From: Lineus longissimus
Lineage: Eukaryota; Nemertea; Pilidiophora; Heteronemertea; Lineidae
DNA: 64,000 bases
NCBI RefSeq assembly: GCF_910592395.1
Contig: NC_088315.1
Coordinates: forward strand, 19,136,219 to 19,200,218
Direction of reading: 5' to 3'
Shown: positions 59,701 to 64,000 of the stretch, piece by piece
How the letters are laid out: every line of letters begins with the position of its first letter
How positions within the stretch are numbered: the stretch's first letter is position 1
Notes under the pieces: generated by a model
What the model saw: only the letters and a program-made list of their open reading frames with translations
Told to the model about the DNA's origin: nothing
The model's database searches: none
Position numbers and translations under genes: made by a program

Positions 59701-62700
59701 TGGTACTCGAAAAACACACCTGAGAAGTTCGTTTTTCTGACAGGTTCGGATGTAGACCAACTGTACAGGACACTTGGTGCTGTTGAAAAGACTGCAGTCG
59801 ATCTGTACGTCGAGTTGATACTGATGAGGATCAACTTCCAACAGTTTCTGAACGAAGAAGAACAGTTTGAACATCTTGATTACGTAGCAAGGGTAGTTAT
59901 ACCCCAACTGAACCACTCTAGCAGAGAGTACGAAGCACTCATTGCATCGCTCCAGAACCTACCATTCCTCAAGAATCCCCATGGCAACTTAGAGTTGGCG
60001 AAAGAGTTCTTCGACCCCAATGTACAACTCTTCAAAGCAATGGAAACAAACTTTCCGCCGAAGCAATTTCACACTGAGAGATGGCTTGAGTTCTTGGAGC
60101 TGTGTGGACTGAAGAGAACAGTGACTGGGGATTTTCTGCTTAGGTATGCTGAGAAAATAGAAGAAGAAGGCAAGCTGAACCCGTCAAAGAAAACTGAATA
60201 TAAAGCCAAACTTGTTTGCAAGGAATTAGAACATCAGGATGAACGCACACTTTTCCAGCTGAAGCATATAGAGTTTGTGCCACTTGGGACAGTCCCAACT
60301 GAGCTCTCAAACCTGCATCCCCAATTCCTACGAGAAGATGACGAAGAGCTGGGGGTAATTTCCTACCAGTTCATTCCCTTCCAAGATAGTGTGATGTATG
60401 AGGACCTCGAACAGTGTTGGACAGTTGCTAAAGTTCTGCCGGCTTGGCTTCTGCCATTTATGGAAAGTGGGATTCTGCAGAAACGCCTTGGTGTACAGAA
60501 TCCAGTCAAGCTGACTGCACTTGTGCAGCACTGCGTCAGGCTTACGAGGAAGCTATCAAGATTGAATCTGCGTCACAAGAAACCAAACCTGATAACCGAT
60601 GCGATGAACAAGATATACGGGCACCTTGGAGCTAGAGCCGAGACAGAGGGTGCAAAAAGTCTCGAAGAACTGAGAAAGGAACCGTGTGTTTGGATAAGTG
60701 ACTGCAACAGCTTCGTCTTTCCTCAACAGGTTGCAGTGGCACTGCCAGAAAAAGAGCAGATTTTGCCGTATCTACACAAGCTCCCGAGAACGTTGTTGAG
60801 ACATGTCGACCTAATGACGTCTATCGGAGTGAAGTCAGACCCAGACCACACACACTACATGATGGTACTGAAGATGATAAAAGATGAGGTTGGTAATTCA
60901 GACCTAGCATCAGACGTGAACAAGATGGTCGCTGCTTCTGAAGCCATCATTCGATGCTTGCCCTTGTTGTACAAGGCAGAGAACATCCAGTGTGAATTTC
61001 CACTCTATATGCTTAGTCGACAGAACAACTTGGAGGTTTCCTCTGAACTGTACCATGTGGATCAGTCGAGCTGGGAAAACAGAATAGCAAACATCGTGTT
61101 TCCTTCTCCCCTTCTCTGTCTACCAGACCAACCTATCATTCAGATGCACTTCCTCAAGTATATCAAGATTATCCCGGAGGCCCTTCGACCAAAGAAACTA
61201 TCCGGGCTACTGGAAGAGGTCCTTGATGAAGAGTCACTTGCTTGTTCATCGCCAATGGAAAATTCCACAACTGATTGGTTCAAGGATCACATTGAAAACC
61301 ACGACTTCTGCTTGGGCTTACAGAGGCTCCTCCGCCATGATGCTTTAGAACAAGACTATGTAGAAGACTTTGAGAAGAACTGGGCGGAACTAATGAAGCG
61401 CTTGATGAAGATTGAGTTTTACACTGTAGATAAGCTGGTAACTTTTTTGAAGTACAAGGATGGAGAAGTCATTCCTGGTTCAAATAGTGGACGGCAAAAA
61501 GTCTACATCAAAACATCAGCAATTGGATGTGCGGTGTATGTTGTGAATGATGATAGGCGAGGAAAAGTAGCGATATCAAGGGACATTGGAAAATATTCCA
61601 AGCTCCTGAGGATGATAATCAAGGAATCCTTCCCAAAGCTCCTTCCGCAGATATCGGAACTGCTTGAAGCTTTACTTAGGACTCCGATGAATGACATCTC
61701 AAGCACACTGGATGAGTATAACATCACACAATGCACATCATTGACAAGCAAGATGTATCCAACGCTGGGTAGTTTCATCCCCCTGAGCTATCACGGCTTA
61801 CTGACGCCAGATTTCCTGCAGTTTTTCACCGGAGAATACATAGGTTTTGAGCTTGAAGACCCTCTCAACGAGGGACGGGCTGGACAGGCCACATACATCT
61901 ATGCCAAGGTCGTGAAGGCTCTCCCATTTGATGACACTGAGATGGAAATCAACCGCCAATACAAAATAGACATTGGCGATCGTAAGGTCAATGTGTTTTC
62001 CTCCTCCATGTACAAACTCTCCCGTCACACACTTTTGACCTCTGCGGGTAACTTGGAATCTCAAACCTTTGACCTTGAGAAGGTCAAGCATCAGGTTGCA
62101 GCTGATCTCGATTTTGCTTTCTACAAATTGAACGTTGAGCAACGTAACCGGGTTCTGAAGCGCATGGTTATGAAATGGCAGCCTAATAACCACCCTGAAC
62201 ACAGAGATATCGCAGAGACAATCCTACGCTTTATCGATGAGAAAATTAAAAAAATCGAGAATGATGCAAATTTGCCAGAAGCAAGAGGGGGATCGGGTGG
62301 TACCAAATGGTATGGTGTTGACAGCATTTCTCGATATGCTTCCCAACGCGCCAAAGAGCAGAGAGAGCACGTCCAGCAGCAGAGGAAGAGATTGGCAGCC
62401 AACGATCGAGCGAGAAGAGCCATTGATGATGCTGACGACTACAGCTTCTTGAGTGAGACCGGCCGCAACCCACAGCCTGGCGAAGCCAAGAGGTTGTATC
62501 GGCAGGCAGCGAAAGACCTACAGGCATCCTTGAATGACATCCCGAATGGCGACTTTGAATGGGCCCTCTACAAATGTCATCAGGTAAGTACTGAACAGTA
62601 GGCCTACCAATCGAAATGGCAGCCAGTTGAACTTCTCGCTCTGCACTCCGCATGTAGAGTTGTAAAAGCATTTTTTCGTGCCACCAGGGCTAGGTGCCAG

Positions 62701-63986
62701 TGGTCGGAGCCGGAAGAAGTCCATCGCAAGCTACTCATGTTTCTCACTTGGTGGTGTCTTTTGGCACCAGATACAAGGAACATCGCTTTTAACGTCTCCC
62801 ATTCGAAAGATTGAGCGATTTGGGGATGAGTGTCTTGCCGAAGGACATAACTTTAGAGAGTCGAACTCTCGGTCTCCTGACACTCTAACAATAATTATGC
62901 ACCTACCTTCTACACTTCAAGAACCATCAGTTCATGACACGAAACAGTATCAATCAAAATGACCAGGTGAACTATATTTCAAGCAATTGATTCACTCTTC
63001 AAAACAATCCATTACCCTTTGAGGACTTTGTATCAGCGCTGCGGACGGCAGATCTTCGAACTAAGTTTCCAGATTTTGCGTCCAGTTTGCCATGTTTAAA
63101 AGTTGGTTCCAACTTTGTTCTGTCAACTGCATGGAAGTGGTTTCATTCAAGAATATCACCCCCTTTGATTATGTCACACTCTCAGTCGATGCAAATATTC
63201 CGTCCTATTGATAAACGATCCGTGGAAAAGTAGGGCCTGAAAGTTGGTTAAGTTTGGTGTGCGACTTTCCCTATGATAGGATCTGTTGATTAATCAGTAA
63301 TTAAGCAATATTCCAAAGCTGGCAGACCAAAATTGGAAGAAATCTTGCCAAGATGGCACACATCCGGAGTTGGTACCTTGCTTGTATTATGCACTGTTTA
63401 ATACTGAATGTAGGTAATAAAGGCACTGGAAAAAAAGGTACGGAAAAAAAGGCACTAGGTAAAAAAGGCACTGGAAAAAAGGCACTAGGTAAAAAAGGCA
63501 CTAGGAAAAAAGGCACAAGGTAAAAAAGGCACTGGAAATAAAGGCACCAGTAAAATAGGCTTTTTTTCCTAGTGCCTCTTTTACCTAGTGCTTTTTTACC
63601 TAGTGCCTTTTTTCCGTACCTTTTTTTCCAGTGCCTTTTTTTCCAGTGCCTTTATTACCGTCTACCTTTAATACTACATCACTGAATACGTTATGTGTTT
63701 CTTCCAGGCAGCAGAGAAGTCGCTAAAAGCTGTCTACTACATGCAGGATTCTGAACAGTTTAAGCACCACGACCTTCGAATGCATGCCGAGATCCTTGAC
63801 GACCGTGACCTTCTCCAACTTGCTGACGCCATAGCCGGTGAACTCGGTGATGGAATGATGCTTCGGTACCCAGATCGACTCTCCTACCCGAAGATTCCAC
63901 ATGACCTGTATGAGAAAGACACGTGTATGAGAATCCATGCAATAACTAAAAGTCTGTTGCAGAGGGCTGAGAGTTATCTTGTATAG
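46702..63986 (+). CDS. SACS: Sacsin (SACS) orthologue, complete, 7 coding exons
   Basis: Giant chaperone-like protein linked in humans to spastic ataxia of Charlevoix-Saguenay; it acts in protein quality control around intermediate filaments and mitochondria (family knowledge). Exons: 46702-46818, 47299-47409, 47556-47703, 48451-49720, 50386-50651, 51557-62583, 63708-63986. All introns are GT-AG with consistent phase (0, 0, 1, 2, 1, 0), giving 13,218 bases: 4405 residues plus TAG at 63984. Human sacsin is about 4579 residues. The start is supported by an in-frame TAG at 46696-46698 and an acceptor-like ttttcag ending at 46690, which suggests an untranslated 5' exon. Layout: SIRPT repeats near codons 14, 1367 and 2410, degenerate J domain near 4153, HEPN from 4279. 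No ubiquitin-like domain precedes the first repeat. Confidence 0.95.
47704..48450. other. Sacsin intron 3, nothing recognised
   Basis: 747 bases. GAGCTAGGAGGTCAGATTGA at its start vaguely resembles GAGCTAGGGAGTCAAATTAG in intron 4 (near 49772), possibly an old dispersed repeat. Introns 1 (46819-47298) and 4 (49721-50385) hold nothing else. Confidence 0.5.
48451..49720 (+). CDS. SACS: Sacsin exon 4: rest of the first SIRPT repeat
   Basis: Acceptor ttttccag then AG-TTG; joined to the preceding G this reads TELPTLLSGKYL, so the TTG at 48453 is not a start. Recognisable sacsin blocks are NGTIFRFPLR, MNLLFLKSLERIEVFV, GHIFCFLPLPI and VSSFFVVSSNRSEIKWP. The donor is TCTGCTTG|gtaggt at 49721, phase 2; open reading continues only one codon past it, to TAG, so the splice is required. 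Confidence 0.92.
50386..50651 (+). CDS. SACS: Sacsin exon 5
   Basis: Starts after ttttcag and completes the split codon to give SACYKSYSRDDKLLLLSYLL. It then has LRGLELLPLADGTFTTFG, the repeated LELLPL-type strand of sacsin inter-repeat regions. Donor ATTT|gtaagt, phase 1, matches the acceptor at 51556. The intron that follows is 905 bases with no feature I recognise. Confidence 0.9.
50652..51556. other. Sacsin intron 5, nothing recognised
   Basis: 905 bases of unique sequence between exon 5 and the giant exon; no repeat or element identified. Confidence 0.55.
51557..62583 (+). CDS. SACS: Sacsin exon 6: 11,027-base giant exon
   Basis: Codons 638-4313 in one uninterrupted frame. It opens CQTQLALCADEDILSLLPSIF directly after acceptor attttcag (51550-51556). 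The ATG at 51535 that starts the open frame lies in the intron and is not the translation start. It contains SIRPT repeats 2 and 3, the long inter-repeat regions with repeated FLPLP strands, the degenerate J domain and the first helix of HEPN. It ends KCHQ|gtaagt. Vertebrate SACS has a comparable giant exon of about 12.8 kb, so this architecture is old. Confidence 0.96.
53743..54350 (+). other. SACS: Sacsin SIRPT repeat 2, N-terminal ATPase-like core
   Basis: Codons about 1367-1569. It contains LTHRLKLLIQDYPDG, KELIQNADDAGATVVKFLYD (the N-box), GPALWVYNDAEFSEDDL and KFGLGFNVVYNVTDVPSF, then FLDPHRSHLG and GTLFRLPLR. The canonical asparagine and aspartates of the nucleotide pocket are present, so an intact fold is expected. 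Confidence 0.93.
56872..57460 (+). other. SACS: Sacsin SIRPT repeat 3, N-terminal ATPase-like core
   Basis: Codons about 2410-2606. It contains FGQKEPLTTRIKSILQNYP, KELLQNADDAGATELRFILD, GPALCVYNNMPFTEKDL and GQYGIGFNSVYHLTDVPSF, then GILDPNCRYAPGA and ATLFRLPLR. It is the closest of the three copies to the vertebrate consensus by eye. Confidence 0.94.
62101..62360 (+). other. SACS: Sacsin degenerate J (DnaJ-like) domain
   Basis: Codons about 4153-4239. The helix LDFAFYKLNVEQRNRVLKRM is followed by VMKWQPNNHPEHRDIAETIL, then ILRFIDEKIKKIE. The architecture matches the sacsin J domain, whose human sequence carries W-HPD-K-NPE-H at this point. Here the HPD positions read Gln4179-Pro4180-Asn4181 (62179-62187). 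The flanking W, the HPE-H and the DIA are kept, so it is a substitution, not misalignment. HPD is needed for Hsp70 stimulation in the family. Confidence 0.88.
62690..62895 (-). mobile_element. SINE, copy 2, in sacsin intron 6
   Basis: GTCCATCGCAAGCTACTCAT and GTTTCTCACTTGGTGGTGT match the 43757 copy. GTGTCTTGCCGAAGGACATA and GAGAGTCGAACTCTCGGTCT (B box on the minus strand) give the tRNA-like head. Confidence 0.72.
63411..63665. repeat. Large imperfect palindrome in sacsin intron 6
   Basis: The left arm repeats AAAAAAGGCACTAGG and AAAAAAGGCACTGG; the right arm repeats CCTAGTGCCTTTTTT and CCAGTGCCTTTTTTT. The outermost words, GGTAATAAAGGCACTGG and CCAGTGCCTTTATTACC, are exact reverse complements. 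It ends about 40 bases before the exon 7 acceptor. Confidence 0.93.
63708..63986 (+). CDS. SACS: Sacsin exon 7: C-terminal HEPN domain
   Basis: Starts after cttccag and reads AAEKSLKAVYYMQD, then helices around LQLADAIAGELGDG, LRYPDRLSYPKIPHDLY and HAITKSLLQRAESYLV, then TAG. With the last 35 codons of exon 6 (EAKRLYRQAAKDL to KCHQ) it forms the HEPN helical bundle that dimerises and binds nucleotides in human sacsin. The window ends 14 bases after the stop, so the 3' UTR and polyA signal are not visible. Confidence 0.95.
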   Translation, partial: AAEKSLKAVYYMQDSEQFKHHDLRMHAEILDDRDLLQLADAIAGELGDGMMLRYPDRLSYPKIPHDLYEKDTCMRIHAITKSLLQRAESYLV

Positions 63987-64000
63987 ATACATGTGTACAT

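Noticed and set aside
184-63986. The two genes as one functional system or a shared bidirectional promoter
   Set aside because: They are about 15 kb apart, head to head, with unrelated known roles; nothing in the sequence links them.

Overview
This is a eukaryotic nuclear window from an invertebrate animal, most likely marine and possibly a lophotrochozoan; the sequence alone does not fix the phylum. The clues are small phase-consistent exons with GT-AG introns, two animal-specific multidomain genes, many short minisatellites, TA-flanked inverted-repeat MITEs, tRNA-derived SINEs and a decayed LINE 3' end. No bacterial operon, CRISPR array, rRNA gene or intact tRNA gene is visible.

Minus strand, 31718 down to 184 (3' end outside the window): one gene of at least 25 coding exons encoding a p190RhoGAP (ARHGAP5/ARHGAP35 orthologue). 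I rebuilt every junction by hand and the reading frame stays open for 1659 codons. Domain order is N-terminal Ras-like GTPase, FF repeats, two pseudo-GTPase domains, a long acidic/basic tyrosine-rich linker, then the RhoGAP domain with its arginine finger; the last part of the RhoGAP domain and the C-terminus lie off the left edge. Introns hold most of the repeats. Four of them carry tandem duplications that start at or span a splice site, the most unusual structural theme of the window.

31719 to about 46690: about 15 kb between the divergent genes. I find no convincing gene here, only MITEs, SINE fragments, minisatellites and segmental duplications.

Plus strand, 46702 to 63986: a complete seven-exon sacsin (SACS) gene of 4405 codons, including one exon of 11,027 bases. 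It has three Hsp90-like SIRPT repeats, a degenerate J domain and a C-terminal HEPN domain split by an intron. Two departures from vertebrate sacsin stand out: there is no N-terminal ubiquitin-like domain, and the J-domain HPD tripeptide reads QPN.

The two genes transcribe away from each other and have unrelated jobs: Rho inactivation at the membrane and cytoskeleton, and chaperone-like quality control. I see no evidence that they form one functional system.
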